From positions 1,960,001-2,024,000 of the forward strand of contig NC_079368.1 in assembly GCF_021018895.1 (NCBI RefSeq): a stretch of DNA of 64,000 nt, in the 5' to 3' direction. This document shows, piece after piece, positions 11,525 to 23,940 of the stretch. The position numbers and the translations under genes are program-made. The notes below the pieces were generated by a model. The model made no database searches and was not told where the DNA came from. It was given only the letters and a program-made list of their open reading frames with translations. The DNA is from Seriola aureovittata (taxonomy: Eukaryota; Chordata; Actinopteri; Carangiformes; Carangidae). Each line of letters begins with the position of its first letter. Position 1 is the first letter of the stretch.

Positions 11525-14144
11525 CCACCTGGTAAGCCTCTGATGGTTTTAGACTCAAAATCAGGTCCTTGATCACTGTGGAGGCGTTGAGGGAAACCAT
11601 AATGGACGATGAAATTTTCCCAGAGTGCCTTGGCAACAGTGCAAGCCTTTTGATTGCGGATAGGTATAGCAACTGCATATTTAGTGAAGTGATCCATGAT
11701 AACCAGTATATCCTTGGTGTTGCTACGATCTGGCTCCAAAGACAGAAAATCCATACAAACCAACTCTAATGGTCGGCTGGTCAAGATGTTAACTAATGGA
11801 GCTGCCTTTTCTGGGAGTGTTTTGCGGCGAATACAACGGTTACAGGTTTGTATTTTCTTCTCCACTGCAGCTGCCATTTTGGGCCAGAAGAAGCGAGCTC
11901 TCACAAGATCAAGTACTCACTCCATTCCCATATGTCCCATACCATCATGGAGACTTTGTAATGCCAGGTCTCTCAGTTCTGCTGGCAATACCAATTGGAA
12001 AGCAGTACGTATCCCTTCAAGTCGTTTTCTGTACAGGATGCCATTTTTGAGCACAAGACGATCACACTCTCTAAGCAAGAGAGGAAGTTCTGGCAATTCA
12101 GCTTTTACTGTAGGGGATGGAGACACTCCTGACTCCATTTGATGGATGACTTCCCTAATGCAAGGATCAGCTCTTTGTTTCTCTCTCAGATCATCTTCTG
12201 TTAGATGAGCAATTACAGGGAGACCATTTTGGTTTTTATCAACAAAAATGTTGGGAACAGCAGAAGGATGAACTGCAAGTGATGTAACAAGAGGTGCTGG
12301 GTAATTACCATCCTTTACATACACTATAGTGTTACAGATGACATGCTTGTCACAAATGGCATGAACATCCGACTCAGACAGGTGATGTAAAGCAAACTGA
12401 CGAATTCTTTCATTCTCCTTTTGTGAAGACAAATCATCATAGAGCTCACCATGAGGAAGTCGGGACAAGGCATCAGCGTCAACATTCTGTTTGCCAGTTC
12501 GATACTGCAGTTTGAAGTTGTAAGTGGAAAGAGCAGATAACCCCCGCTAGCTTGTAGCATCAAGCTTAGCTGTTGTCAATATGTAGGTGAGGGGATTACT
12601 GTCAGTGACAACTGTGAACTGAGTACCATACAAGTAATCACTGAATTTATCCGTGACTGCCCACTTGAAAGCCAGAAATTCCAGCTTGTGTGCTGGATAC
12701 TTAGACTCGCTACGAGACAATCCTCGGCTGGCAAAAGCAATTGCTCTGAGTCTTCCGTCTTGTTCTTGATATAGTGCTGCACCCAATCCTGTGGTGCTTG
12801 CATCTGTATGCAAAATGTAAGGCAGTTTGGAATTGGCAAATGCAAGGACAGGGGCTGTGGAGAGTTTTTCAATAATGGTGTCAAATGCCTGTTGACAGGT
12901 GGATGTCCAACGGGAGCCAAAAGGTTCATGGGGTTTGTGATACTGAATGCTCTGAAGAGGTGGATATCCAGCAGTGAGATCATTTAGAGGTTTGACCAGT
13001 CGAGAGTAGTCCTTGATGAATCTGCGACAGTAACCCGAGAAACCAAGGAATGATCGCAGTTCCTTAATAGGCCAAGTCTTCAGAGCTTTAACTTTTTCAG
13101 GGTCAGTTTCTACACCATTGGCTGAGACAACATGGCCAAGATAGCGCACAGAGGACTGGGAGAATTTACATTTTTCCGGTGACAACTTCAATCCATATTC
13201 TGTCAACCGTTGGAGTACTTTGAACAAGCGAGCTTCATGTTCTTCCAAGGTATCAGAAAAGATAATGATATCATCAATGAACACCAACACTTCTTTCAGG
13301 TTCAGATCTCCCATACTTTTTTCCATCAAGCGTTGGAATGTGCTTGGCGCGTTAGTAATTCCCTGGGGCATTCGATTGAATTCCCAGAAACCCAGGGGAC
13401 ATACAAAAGCATTTTTTTTGTTTATCAGCTTCCTCCAGTTCAATCTGATAGTATCCAGACTTAAGGTCTAACACCGAAAACCATCTGGAACCAGTAAGAG
13501 CTCGGAATGCGTCTTCAACATTGGGAAGAGCATAAGCATCCTTAATAGTCTGCAAGTTTAACTTCCTATAGTCTATACAGAGACAAACAGAGTTGTTCTT
13601 CTTTCGTATGACTACGATGGGGGAAGAGAAGGGAGACTCAGACTCTCGAATAACCCCAGACTCAATCAACTCCTGCAAATGTTTACGAACAGCATCTATG
13701 TCTTGTGGGTGAATGGGTCCTGCACGTTGTTTAAATGGTGTTTCATCACTCAACTTGATATGGTGTTTTACTTTGTCTGTATGTCCAAAATCTAAATCAT
13801 GCTGTGCAAAAACTTCAGGCATAGCATTAAGACAGTTTGTTATTCGCGCTTTCCACTCAGGTGTTATAGGTGAACCATCAAAATCAAAATTCAGACTGGA
13901 AGATGCTGAGGGTTGTGGTGGTTTGGGAGCACCATTAGGCTGAGAAGAATCGGGTTGGGAAACAGGATACTGGTGGTTGATACTTTCTACTGCACTCAAT
14001 TCAGCTAACAGAAGCTTGGGATGTAAGATCAAATCATGTCCAGTCTCATTATGCAACACAACAGGAAGTCGACTTGATTGCTTGGAGGGCAAAGTGATGA
14101 GGCAGCTTGTTACAAACACTACACAAGGCCAAGAAGAGTCTGAT
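11525..14144 (-). pseudogene. Gypsy pol: RT, RNase H and integrase N-terminal part, broken
   Basis: Reading 14144 to 11525: a linker (about 14100-13750), RT with FKQRAGPIHPQD, SPFSSPIVVIRKK, IDYRKLN and LDLKSGYYQIE (13720-13450), then FNRMPQGITNAPSTFQRLME and the VFIDDIIIFS catalytic box (13390-13260), YLGHVVSANGVETDPEKV, and a thumb/connection region (13100-12950). RNase H follows with LHTDAS and GLGAALYQ (12800-12760) and ends near 12540. The integrase HHCC-type zinc finger (CNRCIRRKT) and core (MDFLSLEPD, IMDHFTKYA) lie at 11870-11570. The frame shifts in a run of eight T at about 13411-13418, a stop interrupts it near 12547, and another break lies near 11905-11917. Confidence 0.9.
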
Positions 14145-14306
14145 GTGAGGCAAATCACACAGAGGAAAAGGCGAGACAAACTCAAGGAAAAGGGACTTCT
14201 GATTGGCCCACATGACAGAGCAAGATGACAGGCAAGATGACTTTTGACTGGTTCAGACAGCCAATCTACCTGTCAATCAGAGTTTCACACTACCTGCGTT
14301 ACACAT

Positions 14307-14402
14307 TTGCTTAACAAATAAACTTGAGAGACGTGAGAGTCTTTGGCGATTGGACCCCATCTTGATGTCATCATATGTGATAAGGGGTAGGTATAGGAAA
14401 CC
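14307..14402 (+). repeat. Direct repeat, unit 1 (LTR-like)
   Basis: Shares gcttaacaaataaac, tttggcgattgga, and gatgtcatcatatgtgataa with 14763-14900, in the same orientation 456 bp away. An AATAAA hexamer is included in both. This looks like part of an LTR R/U5 region, with a 45 bp gap relative to the second unit. Assignment to a specific retroelement is inference. Confidence 0.6.
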
Positions 14403-14762
14403 CCCCTCGGGTCTAGACACTGGTGGTGGTCTTCAAGATCAGAAAAGCGGAAGCTGTAGATCTGGACATGATTAGGGGGATGCTGAGCTTGGCCTGACTG
14501 AATATGAAGACTGAAGGTGGATGAAGTGGAGGAGGGTTGCAGCAACTGCACTGAAATGACGGCTGCCAACAGGAGAGAGGAGAACAGATTTTACAGTATG
14601 ACAGGGACAACGTGATTGGCTGGTTGAGATCGTGGCGAGATCTGATTGGTTGCCGAGCACCTGAAGTCAGCTGATTACAAGGAGTGGGGTGAAAGAGGGA
14701 GAATAGAGATAGTCTTCCTGACTGAACTACGCTAAGCTTAATTTCAGCCAGGAGAGACTCGT

Positions 14763-14900
14763 TTGCTTAACGAATAAACGTTTATTGCCATGTGCAAAAG
14801 AAGAGTCGAAAAGTGAGAGATAGTTTTTGGCGATTAGACCTTATCATGATGTCATCATATGTGATAAGGGGGTAAGGCTGTGTGAAGTATAGGAAACACC
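14763..14900 (+). repeat. Direct repeat, unit 2 (LTR-like)
   Basis: Second copy of the 14307-14402 unit, longer by about 40 bp after the AATAAA-containing start. The sequence before it (gagagactcgtttgcttaac) also resembles the run-up to a retroviral-type polyadenylation region. Confidence 0.6.
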
Positions 14901-15690
14901 TAAAGAAAAGCAACAGAAGGAAAAATGGCAAAACAGTTAGCTATAGTGATCCTTCCCTTACTGCAGCAGGACTTCTAGTAAAATAGGTAACAAAAAGGTT
15001 ACACAGAGAAATACATGTAAATTATGAGATAAGTCATGAATGAGGTTGCATTAGCAAAGCTGGTTAGTGAAAATGAAGTTGCTATAGGCCTGAATAAATT
15101 ATGGGAGGCAGCAATTATAGATAAAAGCCTACAAGCCTATAAGAGCCTAACCCTAACCCTTAAAATAAAATAACAATACCAGTTTGACAGAACATCACAC
15201 AAAACAGGAGTGCTGACATTGCACTCAGGATATAACACTAACCAGTACCAAAACAGAATGAATTATTAAAGGAATTTTGTAAGTTGTTGCATGTTTTTGA
15301 AAAAAAAAATAGAAATTGGTTCTAGGTATAGTTCTTGTTACTCATTTACTTTATGGTCTGTGTGTGTGTGAGAGAAAGAGAACATGTTGGCCAACAAAAA
15401 CCCACAACACTTGCAAGGATTTGGTTCACAGATGCACAATGTGAAGAAAATAGATTTTATGCAAAAGTTACTTGGATTCCTGTTGAGAGAGGCAGGAACA
15501 TAACAGTTGCATAAACATAAAAAATGCATAAACACTTTCATTCACCCATAGGGTTGTGTTTTTGTTTTCTCAGGGCCCTATGATGCACTGCATTTGGAAA
15601 AGATCAAATTAGCCATAGGTCTGTCCATCATTTTTGCACGGTGGGGCCGCAGTATGATGCCACCATGGCTGCAAACTCGCTCCATCGGAG
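14901..15690. other. Intergenic, no gene seen
   Basis: AT-rich sequence with a short telomere-like motif (cctaaccctaaccct) near 15148-15162. No coding exon is supported. Confidence 0.4.
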
Positions 15691-16581
15691 CCCTGGAGAC
15701 AGGCACTATCAAAACCCTGAGGGTTCATGTTCATTGCCCAGAACAAGAGGGCATTTGTCCTTCAGATATGTCAAGGTAGTGACTTAGCTGTAGTGCTGGA
15801 GGGCTCCCAACATCCTTCTTCTGCCTGAACGGCTTCAGGGTGTGCATCAACTCCGTCAACAGATTCCGCTCCCGTGCTGTGAACAGCAACTCATTGTGCC
15901 CAGCCTTTTCTAGAACTTGAGAGAGCTTTAGATGATCACATTAGAGAACTGCCTTCACTTGCCTCAGTGTCGAGTTCAAGCTTGTGTTGACAGTGGCGAG
16001 GATGCCTCCTTGTTCCCCAAATTCAGCATCAAACACATCTTTGAATGTTGTGCTCGTGTGCAGCAGTGAGTTGAGTTTTGATAACTTTGAAAGAGAAGGA
16101 GTTGTCACTTTTGTTTCTCTCAAACTGTCTCCCACCACCAGTTGGAGAGTGTGCACAAAACACTGCAAGCGCTGTTTTTTTCCCATAGCAGCATCTTCGT
16201 CGTCGTCATGTACTTCATCTTCTTGTTCAGTGGGGAAGCACACAGTGGACGTTTGTTGGCCGCATTGTCACTGATAATATAGTCCAATTCGTCTTTAATT
16301 TCGTACTCATGGCATATGACCTCAAATTGCTCACAGATTCTTACAGCTGTTTGAGAGCCTTTGAAACGTTCACAGGCCAAGAGATTGGACTTGCTAGCTG
16401 TATCCTCTCTTCCTCTCTCTCTATCCAGTGCACAGTGACAGCAAGGAACCTGATCATTTCTCGATAATGAAGATCCCCAACATGATGATGCAGGACACCG
16501 ACACGAAACGGGGGGGAGGTCCTCTATCTGGGAATGAATGAATATCGCCAGCGTTAGTTGATTAGTTGATTCTGGAAGCAA
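15691..16581 (-). pseudogene. hAT-family (ZBED-like) transposase fragment
   Basis: The minus strand encodes a central piece of a hAT transposase across at least three frames. Motifs in order are SNLLACERFKGSQTA (about 16390), EVICHEYEIKDELDYIISDN (about 16290, the catalytic-core Asp region), QRLQCFVHTLQLVVGDSLRE (about 16150, the conserved C-x-H-LNL-type helix) and LTELMHTLKPFRQ (about 15850). Frameshifts near 16270 and 15940 and absence of the N-terminal BED finger and C-terminal dimerisation region show that it is dead. Confidence 0.85.
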
Positions 16582-17260
16582 AGGGAAATATATTGATTCG
16601 TGGCACTTTTTTTAACACACTTTGAATCTTTCAAATCATAAGGCTCAAGTCCAAGTGAAGTCATGAGTCACTGGCGTTAAACTCCAAGTCAAGTTGTAAG
16701 TCCTTTAAGATATTGTCAAGTTGAAGCCGAGTCCAAAGTAATCAAAATTGTGAGTGCAAGTCATGTGACTCAAGTCCACACCTCTGACTGTTATCCACTA
16801 CAACAGCTCAAGTTATCCACTGCAAACAGTAACACAGAAGGCTAGAATGCTAGCTTAAGGCACACTATTGAACAAAGCAAGCTGACACCCTCTACTGGAG
16901 GCACAGCAAACTACACTTCTGTCACACTACACCGTTTGTAATGCACTGCAACTCACACATGACGTCACCACTCCAAGTAAAAACCCTTTGGTTATCCTGC
17001 ACAGGTATGGAATAATTCCCTGCTGCGCTCCCACCCCACACTATCAAAACATTAAAACACACACAGGAGGCATCTGACCTCCCCTCCTAACACTGGAACA
17101 GCCCTAAACAACTGCGAATGACACCCTCCCTTCCAAAGAGTGCCGAACTGCCGCAATGTGTGTTCCAACCCCGGATGCCACAGACACAATGTCTTTTGTC
17201 TCTGAAACCCCCTGCAATCAGGCACACCTGTTGCCAATTCAGTCAATCAAACCCAGTGCT
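16582..17260. other. Intergenic, no gene seen
   Basis: Contains a section rich in caagtc-type words (16640-16790), resembling decayed repeat sequence. No coding exon. Confidence 0.4.
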
Positions 17261-17579
17261 CAGTCACATCATGGGATGGGAATCGAGAACTGGTTTCAGT
17301 TGAGAACCTGTTCCAACTGGTTGGATGCGTCTACATCCTTTGCCTTTAAGTTTTATTATTCCCTTATGGATGCCTTCCACTTAGTTCCGTTTGCCTTGCA
17401 AAACAATGTCACACTTTCGTGAGAGGCAGTCAGCGTGAATGACAACGAAGGAGTCGAGGAAGTGTGGCTTAATTTCACACAAAGTTATGCTAACGGCACA
17501 ATGTGCAATGTCTGTGGCACTAAGATTTCAAGCAAAGGATGTATCAATAAAATCGTATCAATTCCCATCCTTAGTCACA
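17261..17579 (+). mobile_element. Short hAT deletion derivative (MITE-like) retaining a BED-finger segment
   Basis: Terminal inverted repeats ggatgggaatcgagaac (left, from about 17274) and the complement of gtatcaattcccatcc (right, ending at 17570) enclose about 300 bp. They are flanked by 8 bp candidate target duplications, CAGTCACA (17261-17268) and TAGTCACA (17572-17579), with one mismatch; 8 bp is the hAT size. Inside, a plus-strand frame from 17435 reads VEEVWLNFTQSY, CNVCGTKISSKG: the start of a BED zinc finger with its aromatic residue and CxxC pair. The partner His residues are lost. It is therefore an internally deleted hAT element. Confidence 0.7.
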
Positions 17580-20568
17580 CCACAATACCAAATGAAATTA
17601 GGTCAGCAATGACCAACTAAAATAAAATGCAAATAAAATAAGTCAGACAACTAACAATAATTAAAAGTCAGCAAAGACAACAGAAATAGAGGCCTGATGG
17701 CCCAACTGAGAACAGAGTTCTGCATGTGTGGCATAGAACATGCCGAGGCAAAGATCACTATGGTGATGAATGAGGTCTGGTAACCTGTTGTGCCAGGCCA
17801 ACCAAAACTACAAAGATATAAAAGAATAGTGATTTTACAAAGTGTATTTAGTATGCCAGGGACTTCCACCAGCAGGAATGTGCAAGTAATGACCAGAGTA
17901 GGACCACCATCAGTTATATGTATGACTTACTGAGGATTGAGTTCAAAGATCTGATTATGAAATAGTACTAATGTCATGTGATGTAGGAAACATTTACAGA
18001 TGCCTTTTTCTGTAATTAACTGCTGAATAGAAAATTAACTAGGACAAGAGGGTTATAATGTTTATACTGGAAGATCCAGCAACCAACTGGTATGTATTGA
18101 AGTTAAAATGTCGTATATCATGCAATGTGAATGAGGCAGAAATGAAGGAATGAACTGTGATTGTTGAGCAAATGTCATGTTAAGATTATTGCTGTGTGCC
18201 CTCTATTGATGATACTTCAACTGCTGATTGTCATGCAATGCGTACATTAGCGCTCCCATGCCGATCAGATATAGCACCCCACTGCTGATGAGTCTATCTT
18301 CAACAGTGCAATGAGGGAGGCCAGTGCTTACAAATCATTGTCCTAAAAGCCCCCCTAAAAACCACAGATGGGAGGACATCTGTGGAAAACTGCAATAAAT
18401 CAGGGAATGCAGCTTGTGATAAAAGGGAAGTGAACCATTCAGATGAACAGATGAAGCCAGATTAATTTTTTTTTAATATATGTATCTATATGCATATATA
18501 GTCTGACAGGGGATGCAGGGCACCTAAACATGTATCATTAAAGACAGGGAGAAGCCTGAGCTGAACTGAGGAGGATCCATCAGCCAACAGTAGTGTGACT
18601 CTACACAGGCAGTGTCCTACACCTGTCAGGAGGGGGCACTACAGGCTACTACACATTTGGTTACTTGCTCACATTCACAAACCCAGAGCTGTCAACATTT
18701 TTCATAGCCTGATGTATTTGATCAAGAAACTGTTGGAATAAAGTATTCCTCCATTCAATCCTCGAATTTATGTTCCATAGAGCCTCGATTATGCCATTTT
18801 ACACTGATCCACCTTTTTTTTTTTTTTTTACCAGCATGCAGCTATAGATCCAGTAGGATAAGCTGTTTTATACTGGCATGGACATGATTGGCATAAACCT
18901 CTGGGTGTTTTTCTCATTTTGATTTAACCCATAGATTGAAATGACAGTGTGGCCTATGTATCTATTGATTGAAACTGATAACCTATAGGGCTAGATACTG
19001 TAAATGCCAACATGGCACAAAACAGAAACTGTGTTTTAAAGAGTCTTTAGCCTCTCTGAGATAGATAACAGACCACATTTGATTAAACAGAGCTAGGGAT
19101 TTATCTGAAAATAACAGATTTTGATGTTAAGGAATAATATGAAACCTGAAACGCTTCTGCTGAAAGTCTGATAGTAACTATGATTACTCTTTACAAAGAC
19201 AGTGACGCAAAAGTGTATTTTTGGAAAGTGGGAAAGAAAATTATGATGTTGCTAAGGCTCAAACATTTCTGAGGAACATGGGCCTAATCAAGGACTAAAA
19301 TTTTCATTGATACATTTTGGACAAAATAAAATGACTTCCATTACTGTAATGTGTGGTTTTTAACCATCTCATTTTAAGGAAGTCCTTTCACAGCTTAGGA
19401 GCCTTTAAACCCAACCTAGAACCCAGTTTTTTAGAAGGACTGCAATGACTTTTGCTTAATGATGCATCAATCGGAACACAGTATTCAGCTGCATCACATC
19501 AGCTTGCACCCAAAATGTATTAATCTGGAAGAGTTGTCTTACTTTACATTCTTAAATTATCTGCAGTAACTTGTCCATAGAGTTCTTACAAGATTAGACA
19601 CCCCTCAAATTATGTGACTGGTGGTAGGCTGCATATTTTCCTTTCAAATATTGCAAATATTTTTACAGTGTTTCCTCTCTTAACAGGATGTACAGATCTG
19701 CTGGAGCATCCCATCCATTCTACTCCATCGGTAGACTATCCAGTTCAGAAACAGTTTCGTCACACAGAAACAGGCCTTTGGAGTACACTCCATACACAAA
19801 GGGACCTGCTCCATCGCAATAGGTTTCAGTCTATCCTTTGCGTTGTTTAAAAGGGAATGAGTACATCACAATTGGCTGACATTTCACCGTATTACCACTT
19901 GATCTTGGTCTGTTTTGGGTGAATTTCATGTATTCACGACTTCATCAAGTTCTTCCTGCATTGAGAGAACAGTAAATACAAATGTGAATATAAGTCTTGT
20001 GCAATGTAACTGCTGCCTGTCTAAATCGAGGCCTAGGTTTCTGCGATGTCATTGTACGCCCTCACCTGCTTGTTTTTATATCTACGTTTTTATATCTCTT
20101 TGTTCTGTAATCAGGGCGTTCTTGTAAAAGAGGGCTTGCTCTCAATAGCCCTCCATGTTTAAATAAAGGTTATATGAGTCAATAGTGAACACACACAGCA
20201 CACGTTCTTGTTAACATCAACAATAATCAATGTAAAACTAAGCAGCCCTATACAATAGCACTTCCAGTGACAGGCTAATACTTTACAGTCAGTGCACTGT
20301 GATTCTGCATTTCCAAAACAACCTACAGCAACTTCTGGGTCTTTTCGAAGAAGTGCATCCTCCAGTAGGAGCACCAACCTGTCACCTTTTCACCTTGTCT
20401 CAGCATCAGATCACATTAAAAAATATGAAGATAGCAATTTAAGAGAACCGTCCGAATGTATACGTATATGTTTCTGAGTTTTGGTCTCTTTCAGGGGAGC
20501 CAGCTCCAGTGTATTGAAATAAAAAGTACTGTATAAGATGCATGCTGCCCTGCACCACCAGGGGTCTA
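17580..20568. other. Intergenic, no gene seen
   Basis: About 3 kb with short, unsupported ORFs only. A poly-T run lies at about 18818-18830. I see no recognisable transposon protein or splice-flanked exon. Confidence 0.4.
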
Positions 20569-20570
20569 TT

Positions 20571-22096
20571 CCAGAGAGCACATTTAATGAAAACTCTGAG
20601 TTTTTTCTCTGAGATGAGGGAAACTCTGGGTTTTCCGTTCCATAAACTGTGATCCCTATAATTGTGAGTCAGTTACCATGGTAACTTACTCTGTGAAGCT
20701 AACCTGCTCGCTGGCAGGTTTTCTTCAACAAACCCTGAGTTTCTGTCCGTCTCCACCCTCCTGCTGCGATTTAAGAAGCTTCTGACACCAATCATTTCCT
20801 CTTCATACTGTCTAAGTCAAAGTGCAGATCGGAGACATTCATGTAAAGAAGTTCATGTGGGAAATGATTAAAATCCCGATTGGTCGTTAGTTTGTTGTCT
20901 TGCTACCCAAGACCTGTGTTTATGAACATGAGCTCTTTTCTGGTCAGTCAGTCAGTGTGAGGACAGAGACAGAGATCTCATATGTTACACATGGAGGCTT
21001 CATCCTCACATCAAATCTTTCTAACTCTGAGACTCTGTGGACATTAAGACGCCTGTCAGACTGGCATCAGTTCCTCTGCACCGAAACATTCATCACTGTA
21101 AAAAAAAAAGCTTTAGACACACATGACTCTGGTCTATGAAGAATTATTTCTCATGTTCTGATTGGTCGCACTGATGGACAGTCCTATCACAGCTGTCATA
21201 TTACGCTGTAGATGATGATACTTCTGAGCGAGGATGACAGTAATGCAGCTGAAAATACTTTAACATTTAAAAACTCCACTAAATGTAATTTAAATGTCAG
21301 GTTTTGAAAACACTGAAATACAGTCATGCTGTTGAGCAAGATTTTTAAATGTAAAGTAGACATCTGAAAATTTACATTCAGCTTTAACCTCGACTCTTTT
21401 TCAACTGAAAAGCACCAAAATCTAAATCTGAGGTTACAATCATAGATCTATAAACTTGTGTCTGATCTGTTTCATCTATATCTATAAACCTGTGTCTGAT
21501 CTCTTTCATCTATATCTATAAACTTGTGTCTGATCTGTTTCATCTATATCTATAAACGTGTGTCTGATCTGTTTCATCTATATCTATAAACTTGTGTCTG
21601 ATCTGTGTGATCTATATCTCCATCCTCTGCTGCAGCAGAACTGGCTCCACATCAGGTTACATGTGAACATTGAATCTAACAAACAGCAGGTTCCAGCTGT
21701 TCCACAAATAAGAGTGTGATAAAGAACGTGGTCTAGTGGACGACGCTGAATAAACTCTAACACTTTGAACTAATTGACTCTTTCACTGCTGCTGCTGTTT
21801 TTAAAAGGTAAATGTGCTTTAATGTCACACATGAATCTTTCTGGCTCCACTGGATTAAAATGGAGGCTCTGCTCTACCTGTTGCCATGGTGAATCGTTGA
21901 ATCAGAGATCCATTGATTGATGGCTTTTTATATTCCTCGTGCACACGGTTAACTCAGGTGAACATACTCAGAGTTGATTGAACTGACTCAGATCAGCTGT
22001 TCTGGAGCTGAAAAATTTCCCGTCTCAGGGTTCATCAACCCAGAGTTCAGGGTTCCAGTCAGAGTTTGTTAAACCTGCTTTCTGGAATAGACCCCT
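20571..22096. mobile_element. DNA transposon with terminal inverted repeats (Harbinger-like, non-autonomous)
   Basis: The left end reads ggggtctattccagaga and the right end reads tttctggaatagacccc, an inverted match of about 15 bp. Subterminal sequence is built from repeated gggttt/actctgag words on both sides, as in widespread fish elements I associate with PIF/Harbinger. The element is about 1.5 kb and contains no transposase. The right flank is TAA but the left is CCA, so the expected 3 bp duplication is not preserved. A 34 bp tandem array sits inside at 21447-21616. Confidence 0.7.
21447..21616 (+). repeat. Minisatellite, five copies of a 34 bp unit
   Basis: The word tctataaac recurs at 21447, 21481, 21515, 21549 and 21583, exactly 34 bp apart. 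Each unit continues tgtgtctgatctgtttcatc with one or two substitutions. The array lies inside the inverted-repeat element at 20571-22096. Confidence 0.95.
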
Positions 22097-23940
22097 AAAT
22101 GATGAACTCCACTGCTGAAATTTCATATTGAACATAATAATCAAGACAAATCTAAACCATGCACATTGTGTCCGCTTCCAGCAGCTGACTAGCTAGTGGG
22201 GAGAGAATGGGAGTTTCGCCTCTCCATCTCTTTAGAATAAGGTATATCCATTTTGTTCTTTGCTGTGGACAGCAGAGCAGAGTGTCCACAGCAGAGAGCA
22301 AAACAGACTTTAGTCAAGTTGATGACTGCTCGCTGCCTTAAGTGCAACAAAATCCAACAGTAAAGAAGATCAAACAACTGTTGAACAAGCAAAACAGAAA
22401 CTTCCCCCTTCACTCAAAAATATGTTTTTCCTCTTGTTCCTACAGTTGGATGTTTGAGCTTCGCTGTGCAGAAGGGTGTTTGTACAGTTTGACACTACAA
22501 GGCAAAAATTAAGACATTAATCTGCCTCTGTCCAATATTCAATTTACACAGGTGTGATGTAGAAACTTGAAGCCTCCAGTGCACAAACACTGAGAATGGA
22601 CTTTACAGGGAAGAAGGAGACATCTTGTGTCCAGCAGTTAAACTTTTTAAATTAAAAATATTTGCATATTAATAGATTCTGGAATTTTTAATAGGGGAAA
22701 ACCATTAGATGATGATTTTTTTTTCTGGAAAAACCCTCTCAGACACAGACAATTATTCAAAGTAGACTATTTTATATAAATCTTAAACCACGTCTGGAGG
22801 GGACCTTTAAATACGATGTCTTTGACAGCAGTCAACTCACGCTCCCCTATCCGCTATATTTCACAGCTATACAGAGCTCATTGTGCTAACAGTGAAGTGT
22901 CATGAACAAGCTCATTGCATGTAACAATTTAGTCTAATTAGCTTAGTATCTCAAAATGAGTTCAGCAGTACATGCAGCAGTCAGTCTGACCAGCAGCAGC
23001 TGAGAGGAAGATATAAGACAGAACTGTTAACCAGTTCTAAGGGTCTTGTCAATAAGGACATAAGGTCTGATGTTAATTAATCTACATATTAACAAACTGT
23101 TATTTTTATTTTTTATTTTATTATTGTAGGGATGATTAATGCTGTAAACGTTGGTGCTGTATTAGGAAAAAACATGGAAATCCAATCTTCCGTACCCAAC
23201 CCCTTATGTGACTGTGGTCTCAGAAATGATCTAAACAGCAAAATGATCTGCTTTTGAACTGAGTTTTCTAATAATTCTGAACATTTCAGATCTTTGTGGA
23301 TGCTTGATGAGTCACTCAATTATGCATTTACACCTAAAAGCATGTTTCCAGAGGCTTAAGATCAAATCTGCGCATACGAACAATGAGGCCCAATGTGCTT
23401 AATTCAATCTTTCCTTTGGAAAAGACTGCTAATAGTCTGTATATCCCACTATGGAGTGTTATGACCAGTTTGTTGGAGGTTCCCATCAGCCCGACAGCAA
23501 GATCATTTACATGACTGTGTGTGATACATGTAACCCATTAGATCTTATAACTTTAATACTGACCCATCTTTAAGGCTAGACAATTCTGGCAAAGACAAAA
23601 GGTACATGGCGCAAATTCAGTATTATAAACATCCACGAACGAACTATGGCTGTTAAGTAGTACATTTTTAAGTGTGTTAAAAGTGGTATTATATAGATAG
23701 AATAAGTGAATTTAATGGCAACAGCCTGGCTTAAAAGAGGGGTTTGCGTTGTGCAAAGGCCACCTGGAATGGAGATTACTCTTCTGCCCAGCCATAGCTG
23801 AAGCATGATTCCAGAAAACTCATGCTCTGACATTACAAGCCCAGTAATAATGTCGAAAAACAACGAGGCCCAGGCTGCCCTTTAACTGTGGGCTTCGGTA
23901 GGTGCGCCTTAGAGATACAGCAAGACTTATTAGCTCAGAT
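22097..23940. other. Intergenic, no gene seen
   Basis: No supported exon. The segment ending near 23395 (caaatctgcgcatacgaac, then aatgaggccca) resembles the end of a common fish DNA repeat; a similar word, gggcctcattcaag, is at about 4588. I cannot define its other end. Confidence 0.4.

Larger units (their letters stand above)
10186..14195 (-). mobile_element. Decayed Ty3/gypsy retrotransposon segment flanked by a direct repeat
   Basis: A minus-strand pol segment runs from about 14144 down to about 10230. It is bounded on both sides by the same short sequence: 10186-10229 and 14145-14195 share gtgaggcaaatcacacagag and ctcaaggaaaaggga, differing by a 7 bp indel. The pol order (protease-proximal linker, RT, RNase H, integrase zinc finger, integrase core) is that of Ty3/gypsy. 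Several frameshifts, stops and an internal 1.1 kb foreign segment show it is inactive. The direct repeats may be remnants of untranslated or LTR sequence or a duplication at the breakpoint; I cannot tell which. Confidence 0.75.
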
